Positions 50,031-58,658 of a DNA stretch of 64,000 bases are shown in pieces. Numbering within the stretch: the stretch's first letter is position 1; each line of letters opens with the position of its first letter. The position numbers were made by a program, and so were the translations under genes. The DNA is taken from positions 1-64,000 of the forward strand of contig NZ_BDCK01000026.1 in the NCBI RefSeq assembly GCF_001613465.1, written 5' to 3'. The DNA comes from Nocardia niwae NBRC 108934 = DSM 45340. GTDB taxonomy: Bacteria > Actinomycetota > Actinomycetes > Mycobacteriales > Mycobacteriaceae. Below the pieces are notes generated by a model. The model did not search any database and had not been told where the DNA came from. It worked only from the letters and a program-made list of their open reading frames with translations.

Positions 50031-50381
50031 ATGGTCGACTACGCCGAGGAAGCGAGGCAGCTCGCCGCCGAGAATCAGCGGCGCATGTCGCTGTTACTCG
50101 ACGAGATCCAGGCGATCAACGAGCAGACCGCGGTGACCGGCCGGGAGTTCGCCGACCGCCTCGCCGCCGACATGGACCAGTTCTGGGCGATGCACGGCGA
50201 GGACCTCGACAAGGCCGCCGCCGAGGCGGAGGAGCAGCAACGGCTGCAAGAGGAGGCACAGCAGCGGCGTGCCGCCATCGCGCGGTCGATGGCCGCACGT
50301 CGGGCGAATCACACCGTGGCGCCGGTCGACGAGGAGGACGAGGAGGCCCGGTTCTATCGACGCAAGAGCTGGCTGATCTGA
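50031..50381 (+). CDS. Small coiled-coil protein downstream of the WxG protein
   Basis: A 116-residue, highly charged, almost entirely helical protein: VDYAEEARQLAAENQRRMSL, QFWAMHGEDLDKAAAEAEEQ and a long Glu/Gln/Arg stretch to residue 90, ending EEARFYRRKSWLI. It has no signal peptide. AAGGAGGCG precedes its ATG and it lies 45 bases after the large WxG gene, so the three genes form one operon. It could be a dedicated chaperone for the substrates, in the place EspD or EspG takes in other systems, but no family was recognised. Confidence 0.82.
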   Translation: MVDYAEEARQLAAENQRRMSLLLDEIQAINEQTAVTGREFADRLAADMDQFWAMHGEDLDKAAAEAEEQQRLQEEAQQRRAAIARSMAARRANHTVAPVDEEDEEARFYRRKSWLI

Positions 50382-50408
50382 ACGGCGCTGCGGACGCCAC
50401 CGGCCGGC

Positions 50409-51266
50409 CTACCGCCGCAGCAGTGCGGCGAGCTGGCCGACCTTGAGTTTCGGTGGCTCCTTCTCCTGCGGCGCTTCCGGGTCGACCACCGCGGTGTGCG
50501 GGATGACCTCGTCGGGGTCGGCGAAGGCGCGGTAGGTCTTGTCGCCCACCAGCGTGGCGAGCAGGTAACCGGCCAGCAGGGCGCGGGTGGCGCGGGCGGT
50601 CTTCGCTTCGTGCCCGCCCGCGCCCACGGCCGCGAGCACGCGCCGGCCCTCGATGATGCCGTTGTGCGAGGCCTTGTCGATGGCGCGCAGGATCACGGGG
50701 CCGCCCCAGGCGGTGGCCAGCGGGACGGCGTTGGAGCTGACCGAGGTGAGGTCGGTCGCGCCGGCCAGGATCAACGCCGGAACGTCCAGCTCGGGCGCGA
50801 TGCCCTCGGCGGCGGGCGCCGTCGGCGCGGGGAACAACGCCGCGACGGTGGCGACGTCGCGGCGGCTCGCGGCGATGACGGCGGCGCCGGCGCCCATGCC
50901 GTGCCCGGCGAGGGCGAGGCGCTCCGGGTGCACGCTGATCGCGCCGTCGCCCAGCCGCACGCCGGTGCAGATGTCGAGCGTGGTGAGCAAGTCGGCGGCC
51001 AGGCCCAGATGTGACGGGATCGGCCCGCGCTCGGTGTCGGGGGCGGCCGCCACAATGCCCCACGAGGCGAGGTGTTCGAGCAGGGTGCGGTAGTGGTCCG
51101 CGCCGGTCAGCCAGCCGTGGCCGAACGCGACGGCAGGCAGGTTCCGCCCCGTCTCCGGGGTGAACACCACCCCCGGCTGACCGGCAATGGCCAGATTGCC
51201 ACGCAACACGCGGTGCGGGCCGCGGCTGGTCAGGGTGCTCAATAGCGATTTCACAGACGCCGACAC
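50409..51266 (-). CDS. Alpha/beta-hydrolase-fold protein lacking the serine nucleophile
   Basis: A 285-residue protein of dienelactone-hydrolase/chlorophyllase-like fold: LPAVAFGHGWLTGADHYRTLLEHLASWGIV opens the core. At the nucleophile elbow, where G-x-S-x-G is expected, the sequence is AGHGMGAG, with Gly (codon GGC) in the Ser position. ALILAGATDLTSVSSNAV and DKASHNGI hold the usual Asp and His regions. It may therefore be catalytically dead or use another residue. It starts at GTG 51266 or 51254, divergent from glmS with about 36 bases between. The frame remains open for hundreds of codons antisense to glmS, but that is not coding. Confidence 0.85.
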   Translation of the reverse strand: MSASVKSLLSTLTSRGPHRVLRGNLAIAGQPGVVFTPETGRNLPAVAFGHGWLTGADHYRTLLEHLASWGIVAAAPDTERGPIPSHLGLAADLLTTLDICTGVRLGDGAISVHPERLALAGHGMGAGAAVIAASRRDVATVAALFPAPTAPAAEGIAPELDVPALILAGATDLTSVSSNAVPLATAWGGPVILRAIDKASHNGIIEGRRVLAAVGAGGHEAKTARATRALLAGYLLATLVGDKTYRAFADPDEVIPHTAVVDPEAPQEKEPPKLKVGQLAALLRR

Positions 51267-51302
51267 GACGTGAACGTTATCCGATAAGTAGTGTGGTGAG
51301 CC

Positions 51303-53180
51303 ATGTGCGGAATCGTGGGGTACGTCGGGTACCGAGACGCGCTCGGCGTCGTCGTTGACGCGTTGCGCCGCATGGAATATCGCGGCTACGACTCCGCGGG
51401 TGTGGCGATCCTGGACGGCGCGGGCACGCTGGCGGTGGAACGTAAGGCGGGTCGCCTGGCCAATCTGGAGGCCCAGCTCGGCGAAACCGGGATCGACCGC
51501 TTCGTGGGCACCACGGGCATCGGCCACACCCGCTGGGCCACGCACGGCGCGCCGACCGACCGCAACGCGCACCCGCATCGGGACGACAGCGGCAAGGTCG
51601 CGGTGGTGCACAACGGCATCATCGAGAACTTCGCTCCGCTGCGGCGCGAGCTGGAGGACGCCGGGGTCGAGCTGCGTAGCGACACCGATACCGAGGTCGC
51701 CGTGCACCTGGTGGCCCGCGCGTACGCCGGGGGCCCGACCGCCGGTGACTTCGCGGCCAGCGCCTTGTCCGTGCTGCGCCGCCTGGAAGGCGCGTTCACC
51801 CTGGTCTTCACGCACGCCGACCATCCGGACATGATCGTGGCCGCCCGCCGTTCCACACCGCTGGTGGTGGGCGTCGGCAAGGGCGAGATGTTCATCGCCT
51901 CGGATGTCACGGCGTTCATCGAGCACACCCGGGAGGCGGTCGAACTCGGCCAGGACCAGGCCGTCGTGATCACGCTGGACAGCTACCGGGTCACCGACTT
52001 CGCGGGCGCGGAGGCGAGTTCCCGCCCGTTCACGATCGACTGGGACCTGGCCGCCGCCGAGAAGGGCGGCCACGACTACTTCATGCTCAAGGAGATCGAG
52101 GAACAGCCCGCGGCGGTCGCGGACACCTTGATGGGGCATTTCAGCACCGACCGCGACGGCGCGGGCCGGATCGTGCTGGACGAGCAACGTCTCGCCGACC
52201 AGGAGCTGCGCGATTTCGACAAGGTGTTCGTCGTCGCGTGCGGCAGCGCCTACCACTCCGGTTTGCTGGCAAAGTACGCCATCGAGCACTGGACGCGACT
52301 GCCCGTCGAGGTCGAGCTGGCCAGCGAGTTCCGCTACCGCGACCCGGTGCTGGACCGCTCGACGCTGGTGGTGGCGATCTCCCAGTCCGGCGAGACCGCC
52401 GACACGCTGGAGGCGGTGCGCCACGCCAAGGAGCAGAAGGCGCGCGTCCTCGCCATCTGCAACACGAACGGCGCGCAGATCCCGCGCGAGTCCGACGCGG
52501 TGCTCTACACCAGGGCCGGGCCGGAGATCGGCGTCGCCTCGACCAAGGCATTCCTGGCCCAGGTGACCGCTAATTACCTGGTCGGCCTCGCCTTGGCACA
52601 GGCTCGCGGCACCAAGTACCCGGACGAGGTGGCCCGCGAGTTCGCCGAGCTCGAGGCGATGCCGAAGCTGGTGGAACGCGTGCTGGAGACCGCTCCGCAG
52701 GTGCGGACCATCGCGCGGGAGCTGGCGCAGGTGCCGACCGTGCTGTTCCTGGGCAGGCACGTCGGCTACCCGGTGGCGCTGGAGGGCGCGCTCAAGCTCA
52801 AGGAACTGGCCTACATGCACGCGGAGGGATTCGCGGCGGGTGAGCTCAAGCACGGGCCGATCGCGTTGATCGAGGACGGCCTTCCGGTGATCGTGGTGAT
52901 GCCGTCGCCGAAGGGGCGCGCGGTGCTGCACTCGAAGCTGCTGAGCAATATCCGGGAGATCCAGGCGCGCGGCGCGCGCACCATCGTGATCGCGGAGGAA
53001 GGCGACGACACGGTGCGTCCGTTCGCCGACGACCTCATCGAGATTCCCAGCGCACCGACGCTGTTCCAGCCGCTGTTGTCGACGATCCCGCTGCAGATCT
53101 TCGCCGCCGAGGTGGCGCAGGCACGCGGCTACGACGTCGACAAGCCGCGTAACCTCGCCAAGTCCGTCACCGTGGAATAG
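51303..53180 (+). CDS. glmS: Glutamine-fructose-6-phosphate aminotransferase (isomerising)
   Basis: A 625-residue enzyme that makes glucosamine-6-phosphate from fructose-6-phosphate and glutamine. The N-terminal nucleophile cysteine follows the Met (MCGIVGYVGYRDA). The glutaminase domain (~1-240) contains TRWATHGAPTDRNAHPH and VVHNGIIENFAPLR. Two SIS sugar-isomerase domains follow (CGSAYHSG, SQSGETADT, ARGTKYPDE, GFAAGELKHGPIALI), with the catalytic C-terminus DVDKPRNLAKSVTVE. No glmS ribozyme is possible in the 36-base leader. A bidirectional terminator lies directly after the stop. Confidence 0.97.
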   Translation: MCGIVGYVGYRDALGVVVDALRRMEYRGYDSAGVAILDGAGTLAVERKAGRLANLEAQLGETGIDRFVGTTGIGHTRWATHGAPTDRNAHPHRDDSGKVAVVHNGIIENFAPLRRELEDAGVELRSDTDTEVAVHLVARAYAGGPTAGDFAASALSVLRRLEGAFTLVFTHADHPDMIVAARRSTPLVVGVGKGEMFIASDVTAFIEHTREAVELGQDQAVVITLDSYRVTDFAGAEASSRPFTIDWDLAAAEKGGHDYFMLKEIEEQPAAVADTLMGHFSTDRDGAGRIVLDEQRLADQELRDFDKVFVVACGSAYHSGLLAKYAIEHWTRLPVEVELASEFRYRDPVLDRSTLVVAISQSGETADTLEAVRHAKEQKARVLAICNTNGAQIPRESDAVLYTRAGPEIGVASTKAFLAQVTANYLVGLALAQARGTKYPDEVAREFAELEAMPKLVERVLETAPQVRTIARELAQVPTVLFLGRHVGYPVALEGALKLKELAYMHAEGFAAGELKHGPIALIEDGLPVIVVMPSPKGRAVLHSKLLSNIREIQARGARTIVIAEEGDDTVRPFADDLIEIPSAPTLFQPLLSTIPLQIFAAEVAQARGYDVDKPRNLAKSVTVE

Positions 53181-53182
53181 CA

Positions 53183-53212
53183 CGGTGGCCGCGCACTCGT
53201 GCGCGGCCACCG
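53183..53212. terminator. Bidirectional terminator between glmS and the MFS gene
   Basis: CGGTGGCCGCGCAC (53183-53196) pairs perfectly with 53199-53212. It lies two bases after the glmS stop and 24 bases before the end of the convergent MFS gene. Confidence 0.8.
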
Positions 53213-53236
53213 CTCCATGCTGTGGATACCGGTCGT

Positions 53237-54424
53237 CTACGCGTGCGCCGCGGCCAAAGGCTCGTCCGCGACGGCGGGCGTCGCGCGGCGCTCGAGCTGT
53301 CCGGACAGCACCGCCAGCAGCAGCGCGACCAGGACCAAGCCGACGCCGACCCAGTTGGGTGCGGTGTAGCCGAAGCCCGCGGCGATCACCACGCCACCGA
53401 GCCAGGCCGACACGGCGTTGCCGAGATTGAACGCGCCGATGTTGACCGCGGAGGCCAGGGTGGGCGCGCCCGCCGCCTGGTCGAGGACGCGCTTCTGCAG
53501 CGGCGGAACGGTCGCGAACCCGAGCGCGCCGATCAGCACCACCGTGACAGCGGCGGCGACCTTGTCGTGCGCGGTGACGGTGAACAGCGCGAGGACGAGC
53601 GCGAGCCCGCCGAGGGTGAGATACAGCATCGGCATCAGGTGGCGGTCGGCGAACTTGCCGCCGATCAGGTTGCCCGCGAAGAACCCGAGGCCGAAGAGCA
53701 CCAGCAGCCAGGTGACCGAACTCTCCGCGTAGCCGGTGACCTCGGTCATCATGGGCGCCAGGTAGGTGATCGCGGCGAACACGCCGCCGAAGCCGAGCAC
53801 CGTCATCGCCATCGCCAGCAGCACCTGTGGGTTGCGGAAGACCGCCAGTTCGGGGCGTAGACCAGCGTTCGCCGCGGCGGGCTGCTGCGGCACGAGCGCG
53901 GCGACGCCCACCAAGCCGATCAAACCGATCAGCGCGACGAACAGGAAGGTCAGCCGCCAGCCGAAGTGCTGGCCGAGCAACGTCCCCAGCGGTACGCCCA
54001 CCACGGTGGCGACGGTGAGCCCGGTGAACATGATCGCGATCGCGCCGGCGCGCCGGTCGGCGGCGACCAGGGCGCCGGCGACCACCGCGCCGATGCCGAA
54101 GAACGCGCCGTGGGCCAACGACGCCACGATGCGCCCGGTGAGCATCAGGCCGAAGGTCGGCGCGACGGCGGACAGGACGTTGCCGAGCACGAGCAGTGTC
54201 AGCATGCCGAGGAGCATGCGTTTGCGCGAGACCCGGGTACCCAGGCCGGTCATCAGCGGCGCACCCGCCACGACGCCGAGCGCGTAGCCGGTGACCAGCA
54301 GGCCCGCGGTGGGGATGGTCACCGCGAAGGTGCCCGCGATGTCGGGCAGCAAGCCGACGACGACGAACTCCGTCGTGCCGATGGCGAATGCCCCGAGGGT
54401 CAGGGCGAGGAGTGCGAGGGGCAT
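53237..54424 (-). CDS. MFS exporter of DHA1 (AraJ/YdhP-like) type
   Basis: A 395-residue, 12-helix protein beginning MPLALLALTLGAFAIGTTEFVVVGLLPDIA, where the GTTEF motif marks the arabinose-efflux/drug exporter group. TGLGTRVSRKRMLLGML is the conserved loop between helices 2 and 3 (motif A), and motif C is at FTGLTVATVVGVPLGTLLG. The start is ATG 54424 with GGAGG eight bases upstream; an in-frame start five codons earlier overlaps that site. It is divergent from a MarR regulator with an inverted-repeat operator between, so it is probably induced by a drug or aromatic compound. The substrate is unknown. Confidence 0.9.
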   Translation of the reverse strand: MPLALLALTLGAFAIGTTEFVVVGLLPDIAGTFAVTIPTAGLLVTGYALGVVAGAPLMTGLGTRVSRKRMLLGMLTLLVLGNVLSAVAPTFGLMLTGRIVASLAHGAFFGIGAVVAGALVAADRRAGAIAIMFTGLTVATVVGVPLGTLLGQHFGWRLTFLFVALIGLIGLVGVAALVPQQPAAANAGLRPELAVFRNPQVLLAMAMTVLGFGGVFAAITYLAPMMTEVTGYAESSVTWLLVLFGLGFFAGNLIGGKFADRHLMPMLYLTLGGLALVLALFTVTAHDKVAAAVTVVLIGALGFATVPPLQKRVLDQAAGAPTLASAVNIGAFNLGNAVSAWLGGVVIAAGFGYTAPNWVGVGLVLVALLLAVLSGQLERRATPAVADEPLAAAHA

Positions 54425-54469
54425 AGGGGGAGCCTCCACATGATGTTGCGTCAGATCCTTACAGGCGGA

Positions 54470-54516
54470 AACAATAATTGCATACGCACTTTAAATGCAA
54501 GCGCGGGCTATTGTTC
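54470..54516. promoter_or_regulatory. Nested inverted repeats, probable MarR operator
   Basis: TTGCAT (54478-54483) and ATGCAA (54495-54500) are inverted around 11 bases, and AACAATA (54470-54476) and TATTGTT (54509-54515) flank them. The stretch is markedly AT-rich for this genome and lies between the divergent exporter and regulator genes. Confidence 0.6.
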
Positions 54517-54563
54517 GCTCTGGCTATCCTGGAGGCACGATCCCCGACGCCGAAGGAACGCCG

Positions 54564-55055
54564 ATGACCGCGGATGCCGCCCTGACCGGCCTCGCCGATG
54601 GCTGGTACGCACTCTCGCTGCTGCACGACCGGATCGAGGCGCACATCGAGCGGGCCTTGCAATCCGGCCACGACCTGAGCGTTCGCGAATACTCACTGCT
54701 GGTGGTCCTCAGCCGCCAGCACGACGGGCCGGGCGGGCATCTGCGGATGAATCAGGTCGCCGAAGCCGTGGTGCTGAGCCAGAGCGCTACCACCCGGCTG
54801 GTCTCCCGGCTCGAGGATCGCGGACTGCTCCAGCGTTACCTCTGCCCCGACGACCGCCGCGGCATCTACACCGACGTGACCCCGGCCGGCTTGGACCTGC
54901 TCGAGCAGGCCCGCCCCACGCATGACGCCGCACTCGCGGGCGCTCTCGGTCAAGCTGCCGCCCACCCCGAACTCGCTCCGCTCGTGGCGGCGGTCGAAGC
55001 GCTCAACGTCAGTTCCGCAGGCGGCGCCCGGCCCCGGGACTACCGCCCGGTGTGA
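54564..55055 (+). CDS. MarR-family transcriptional regulator
   Basis: A 163-residue winged-helix protein. LSVREYSLLVVLSRQHDGPG leads into the recognition part MNQVAEAVVLSQSATTRLVSRLEDRGLLQRY and the wing CPDDRRGIYTDVTPAGLDLL, the standard MarR core at ~35-115. MarR dimers repress divergent efflux genes and release DNA when they bind phenolic or drug-like ligands. ATG 54564 has GAAGGAACG upstream. The likely targets are its own promoter and the MFS exporter through the inverted repeats at 54470-54516. Confidence 0.92.
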   Translation: MTADAALTGLADGWYALSLLHDRIEAHIERALQSGHDLSVREYSLLVVLSRQHDGPGGHLRMNQVAEAVVLSQSATTRLVSRLEDRGLLQRYLCPDDRRGIYTDVTPAGLDLLEQARPTHDAALAGALGQAAAHPELAPLVAAVEALNVSSAGGARPRDYRPV

Positions 55056-55120
55056 CGCTCACCGATTCAGGCAGGCGAAATGACGCCCCGCGCTCCCGCT
55101 CCGGTGCCCTCACTCGTCCG

Positions 55121-55546
55121 CTACCGGACGGTGATCGTCCCGCGCATCTCCGGGTGCAGTGAGCAGAGGTAGCGATAGGTGCCGGGCGTGGTGAAGGTGT
55201 AGCTCCACTCGCCTTTGTCGAAGATCGGGCTGTTGATGCCCATCGCCTTGTCGCCGATGCCCTGCACGGAGTGCGGCACCTTGTCGCCGAATTTCCAGAC
55301 GACCGTGTCGCCGACCGCGACGGTGACCTCGGCGGGAGAGAATTTCATGTCGTCCACCGCGACGGTGGCGGCGGCGGGCTCGCGCTCGCCGGTCTGCTGA
55401 ACGGTGGTGGTCGGCCGGGCCGGTTTCCGCGTGGTGGTGGCGGCCGGATCGGGTTCGCCGCCGCCGCAGCCGGACAGCAGCAGCGCGCCGGCCAGTGCGA
55501 CTCCCGTGACGACGCGGACGGTCCTGGTGCGGCGGTCGCTTGGCAT
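55121..55546 (-). CDS. Cupredoxin-domain lipoprotein
   Basis: A 141-residue protein: signal peptide with lipobox LLLSGC near residue 27, a Thr/Pro/Lys linker (ATTTRKPARPTTTVQQ), and a plastocyanin/amicyanin-like domain at ~60-141. The type 1 copper ligands are present: His in KVPHSVQGIG, then Cys, His and Met in YLCSLHPEM. It is probably a membrane-anchored electron carrier or copper-binding protein. The start is ATG 55546, 42 bases from the divergent nnr. No CsoR/RicR box was seen in front of it. Confidence 0.92.
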   Translation of the reverse strand: MPSDRRTRTVRVVTGVALAGALLLSGCGGGEPDPAATTTRKPARPTTTVQQTGEREPAAATVAVDDMKFSPAEVTVAVGDTVVWKFGDKVPHSVQGIGDKAMGINSPIFDKGEWSYTFTTPGTYRYLCSLHPEMRGTITVR

Positions 55547-55588
55547 GATGGCCAAGCGTAGTAGGCCACACCGACGGAGGGAGCGGCG

Positions 55589-57034
55589 ATGTCCACGCAT
55601 CGGGGCTATTTCACCGTAGACGAGGTGCGCGCGGCGGAGGCCGAGCTGTTCACCCGGGTGCCGGATGGTGTGCCCATGCGTCGTGCGGCACACGGCCTGG
55701 CCACGGTGGTCGCGGGCGAACTGCGGGAGCGCACCGGGGGTGTCGCGGGACGGGCGGTGACCCTGCTGGTCGGATCCGGCGACAACGGCGGCGACGCGCT
55801 CTGGGCCGGAGCGCAGTTGCGCCGCCGCGGCGTCGCGGTCACCGCGGTCCTGCTCGATCCGCGGCGGGCGCACGCCGGAGGACTCGCGGCGCTGCGCAAG
55901 GCGGGTGGCCGAGTCGCCGACCACGTCGGCGATCCCGACCTGGTGATCGACGGTATCGTCGGCATCTCCGGTCGCGGGCCGCTGCGGCCGCGCGCCGCGG
56001 AAATCGTTGCGGCGCTGCGGGCCCCGATCGTCGCGGCCGACCTGCCCAGCGGCGTCGGCCCGGACACCGGCGCGATCGAGGGCCCGGCCGTCCGCGCCGA
56101 CGTCACGGTCGCCTTCGGCGCCTACAAGCCGGTGCACGCCCTCGCCGCGGCGCAGTGCGGCCGAATCGAATTGATTCCCATCGGCTTACGTCTTCCGGAA
56201 GCGGGTCTCGTCGCACTGGAGCCGGCCTCGCTCGGCGCCGCGTGGCCCGTGCCCGGCCCGGCCGACGACAAATATACGCAGGGCGTGACGGGCGTATGCG
56301 CCGGTAGCGCAACGTATCCGGGTGCCGCGGTGCTGTGCGCGGGTGCCGCCGTGGCCGCCACATCCGGCATGGTGCGCTATGCCGGGACCGCGGCCGCCGA
56401 GGTGCTCGACCACTTCCCCGAAGTGATCGCCACCCAGGAGGTCGCCTCGACCGGTCGCGTCCAGGCGTGGGTCTTCGGTCCCGGCGCGGGCACCGGCTCC
56501 GACGCCGGGGAGCGCCTGCGCGAGATCCTGGCCACCGACCTCCCGGTGGTGATCGACGCCGACGGCCTGACCCTGCTGGCGACGCAGCCGGAACTGGTGC
56601 GCGAGCGCGCGGCCCCGACCGTCCTGACTCCGCACGCGGGCGAGTTCGCCCGCCTCGCCGGCCGGGAGGTCGGCCTGGACCGGGTGTCCGCGGTCCGCGA
56701 TCTGGCCGAGGCATGGCAGGTCACGGTGCTGCTGAAGGGCCGCGCCACGCTGGTCGCCACTCCCGGTCGTCCCGTGCTGGTCAACGAGGCGGGCGGTTCG
56801 TGGGCGGCGACCGCGGGCGCGGGCGATGTGCTCTCGGGCATCATCGGGACGCTGCTGGCGGCGGGCCGCGATCCCGGCTGGTCGGCCGCCGCGGCCGCCC
56901 GCGTGCACGCGCTGGCCGCGAACCTCGCCGCCCACGACGACGCACCCGCGGGAGCCCCTATCTCGGCGAGTGTCCTGGCCGCGCACGTGCGCCCCGCGAT
57001 CGGCGTACTCCGCGGCCTGGCGCACCCGTTCTGA
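55589..57034 (+). CDS. nnr: Bifunctional NAD(P)H-hydrate epimerase/dehydratase
   Basis: A 481-residue fusion that repairs hydrated NADH and NADPH. The N-terminal YjeF_N epimerase domain (~1-215) has GSGDNGGDALWAGAQLRRRG and DLPSGVGPDTG. The C-terminal ADP-dependent carbohydrate kinase-like dehydratase (~225-480) has GPGAGTG, VIDADGLTLL, LTPHAGEFARL and the catalytic NEAGGSWAATAGAGDVLSGIIG. The start is ATG 55589. It corresponds to Rv3433c in the same syntenic interval of M. tuberculosis. It is followed by a 403-base stretch without a gene. Confidence 0.95.
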   Translation: MSTHRGYFTVDEVRAAEAELFTRVPDGVPMRRAAHGLATVVAGELRERTGGVAGRAVTLLVGSGDNGGDALWAGAQLRRRGVAVTAVLLDPRRAHAGGLAALRKAGGRVADHVGDPDLVIDGIVGISGRGPLRPRAAEIVAALRAPIVAADLPSGVGPDTGAIEGPAVRADVTVAFGAYKPVHALAAAQCGRIELIPIGLRLPEAGLVALEPASLGAAWPVPGPADDKYTQGVTGVCAGSATYPGAAVLCAGAAVAATSGMVRYAGTAAAEVLDHFPEVIATQEVASTGRVQAWVFGPGAGTGSDAGERLREILATDLPVVIDADGLTLLATQPELVRERAAPTVLTPHAGEFARLAGREVGLDRVSAVRDLAEAWQVTVLLKGRATLVATPGRPVLVNEAGGSWAATAGAGDVLSGIIGTLLAAGRDPGWSAAAAARVHALAANLAAHDDAPAGAPISASVLAAHVRPAIGVLRGLAHPF

Positions 57035-57437
57035 CCGGTCCGCCGCTCGCCGAGAGAACCGTGCCGAGCCCGAAGGCCGCACCCGTTGCCGTCGCGCATG
57101 TCGATGTGCAGCAGCGCGGTGCGGGCGGGCCGGCGTGCTGGCACGACTGGATCCGAAGTCGGCGGCCGTCCACCGCTCGTCTCGTCGAGCGGTACGCGAG
57201 CCGCTAGCCGTTCCCCGCGCTACGGCTGCCGTGCGGAAGTACGGCATGCCTGACCGGCCCGGCCGGTTCCGGCGAGCACGATGGCCGCCGCAAGGTGCCG
57301 GGCGCCACCGGCGTCGGCGTAATCGGCGCCGGTCGTGGCGCTCGGCACACCGGGCCCGATCCCAACCGATTGGAGCCGGAACCGGGCGCGCCAATAGACT
57401 CGACCGGAAATAACGCACCGACCGATTTCGAGAGCAC
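57035..57437 (+). other. Non-coding stretch between nnr and alr
   Basis: No gene is supported on either strand. Open frames here lack a ribosome site and family resemblance. It probably contains the alr promoter, but no clear -35/-10 pair or strong terminator hairpin was found. Confidence 0.5.
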
Positions 57438-58658
57438 ATGGGTAACTCGCCGGATACGCCCACCATCCAGGCGGCACCGAACACAGGACCTGAACGCGAA
57501 TCCAGCGCGGCCGACGGGTGCGGCCCGAGCAGGCGGAGAGGCGGCACAGCGCAAGTGGAAACGGTCATCGACCTGGACGCCATCGCGCACAACGTGCGGG
57601 TCCTGCGGGAACACGCGGGCGACGCGGCGGTGATGGCGGTAGTGAAGGCCGACGGCTACAACCACGGCGCGGTCGAGGTGAGCCGGGCCGCCCTCGCGGC
57701 GGGCGCGGCGGAACTGGGCGTCACGACCGTGAGCGAGGCCGTCCAGCTGCGCGCGGCCGGGATCACCGCGCCGATCCTGTGCTGGCTGCACAACACGGAC
57801 ACCGACTTCGCGGCCGCGGTGGCCGCCGACGTCGAAATCGGGATCTCCTCGCCGGCCCATCTGCGCGCGGTCGAGGCCGCGGTCCGGGGCACCGGCCGTC
57901 CGGCGACAGTCACGCTGAAGGTGGACACCGGCCTCAACCGCAACGGCGTGTCGCCGAGTGACTACCCGCGAGTCCTGACGGCGCTGCGCGCTCTGGTGGA
58001 CGAGCAGGCGGTGCGCTTCCGGGCGATCTTCTCCCATCTCGCGCACGCCGACGAACCCGAGCACCCCAACAACGACGTGCAACGCGCCCGATTCCTGGAC
58101 GCGATCGCCACGGCGAAGGAGCACGGCCTGGAGCCGGAGCTGGTGCACATCGCCAACTCCGCCGCCACCCTGACCCGCCCCGACCTGGCCTTCGACCTGG
58201 TCCGGCCGGGCATCGCGATGTACGGGCTGTCCCCGATCCCGGACGACGATTTCGGCCTGCGGCCCGCGATGACGTTCCAGGCCCGGGTCGCCCTGGTCAA
58301 ACGCGTGGCCGCAGGCGAGGGCGTCTCCTACGGGCATCAGTGGATCGCGCCGAACGACACGACCGTCGCGCTGATCCCGGCGGGTTACGCGGATGGCGTG
58401 TTCCGCCCCTTGAGCGGACGATTCGACGTCTGGCTCGGCGGGGCGCTGCGCAGGAATGTGGGGCGGGTGTGCATGGACCAATTCGTCGTCGACCTCGGTG
58501 CCAACGCGGCGGGCGTCCAGGAAGGCGACACCGCGATTCTCTTCGGTGCGCGACCGCACGCCCAGGACTGGGCGGACCTGCTGGGCACCATTCACTACGA
58601 AGTGGTGTGTTCGCCGCGCGGCCGGGTCACCCGGCGCTATACCGGTGGCGACCGGTGA
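57438..58658 (+). CDS. alr: Alanine racemase
   Basis: A 406-residue PLP enzyme that makes D-alanine for peptidoglycan. The PLP lysine is in AVVKADGYNHGA (~72) and the second catalytic tyrosine in GEGVSYGHQW (~297). Also seen are KVDTGLNRNGV, HIANSAATL and VCMDQFVVDLG. The first ~35 residues from ATG 57438 are a poorly conserved Pro/Ser/Arg-rich extension, so translation may instead begin at the GTG at 57555 (VETVIDLDAIAHN). It is the target of D-cycloserine. The stop overlaps the next gene by four bases. Synteny with Rv3423c supports the call. Confidence 0.95.
   Translation: MGNSPDTPTIQAAPNTGPERESSAADGCGPSRRRGGTAQVETVIDLDAIAHNVRVLREHAGDAAVMAVVKADGYNHGAVEVSRAALAAGAAELGVTTVSEAVQLRAAGITAPILCWLHNTDTDFAAAVAADVEIGISSPAHLRAVEAAVRGTGRPATVTLKVDTGLNRNGVSPSDYPRVLTALRALVDEQAVRFRAIFSHLAHADEPEHPNNDVQRARFLDAIATAKEHGLEPELVHIANSAATLTRPDLAFDLVRPGIAMYGLSPIPDDDFGLRPAMTFQARVALVKRVAAGEGVSYGHQWIAPNDTTVALIPAGYADGVFRPLSGRFDVWLGGALRRNVGRVCMDQFVVDLGANAAGVQEGDTAILFGARPHAQDWADLLGTIHYEVVCSPRGRVTRRYTGGDR

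Noticed and set aside
51267..51302. glmS ribozyme/riboswitch in front of glmS
   Set aside because: Only 36 bases separate glmS from the divergent gene, too short for the element, which is known mainly from Firmicutes.
51267..53210. Extension of the hydrolase frame antisense across all of glmS
   Set aside because: The first several hundred codons are the antisense of glmS. Family sequence begins only at the GTG near 51266.
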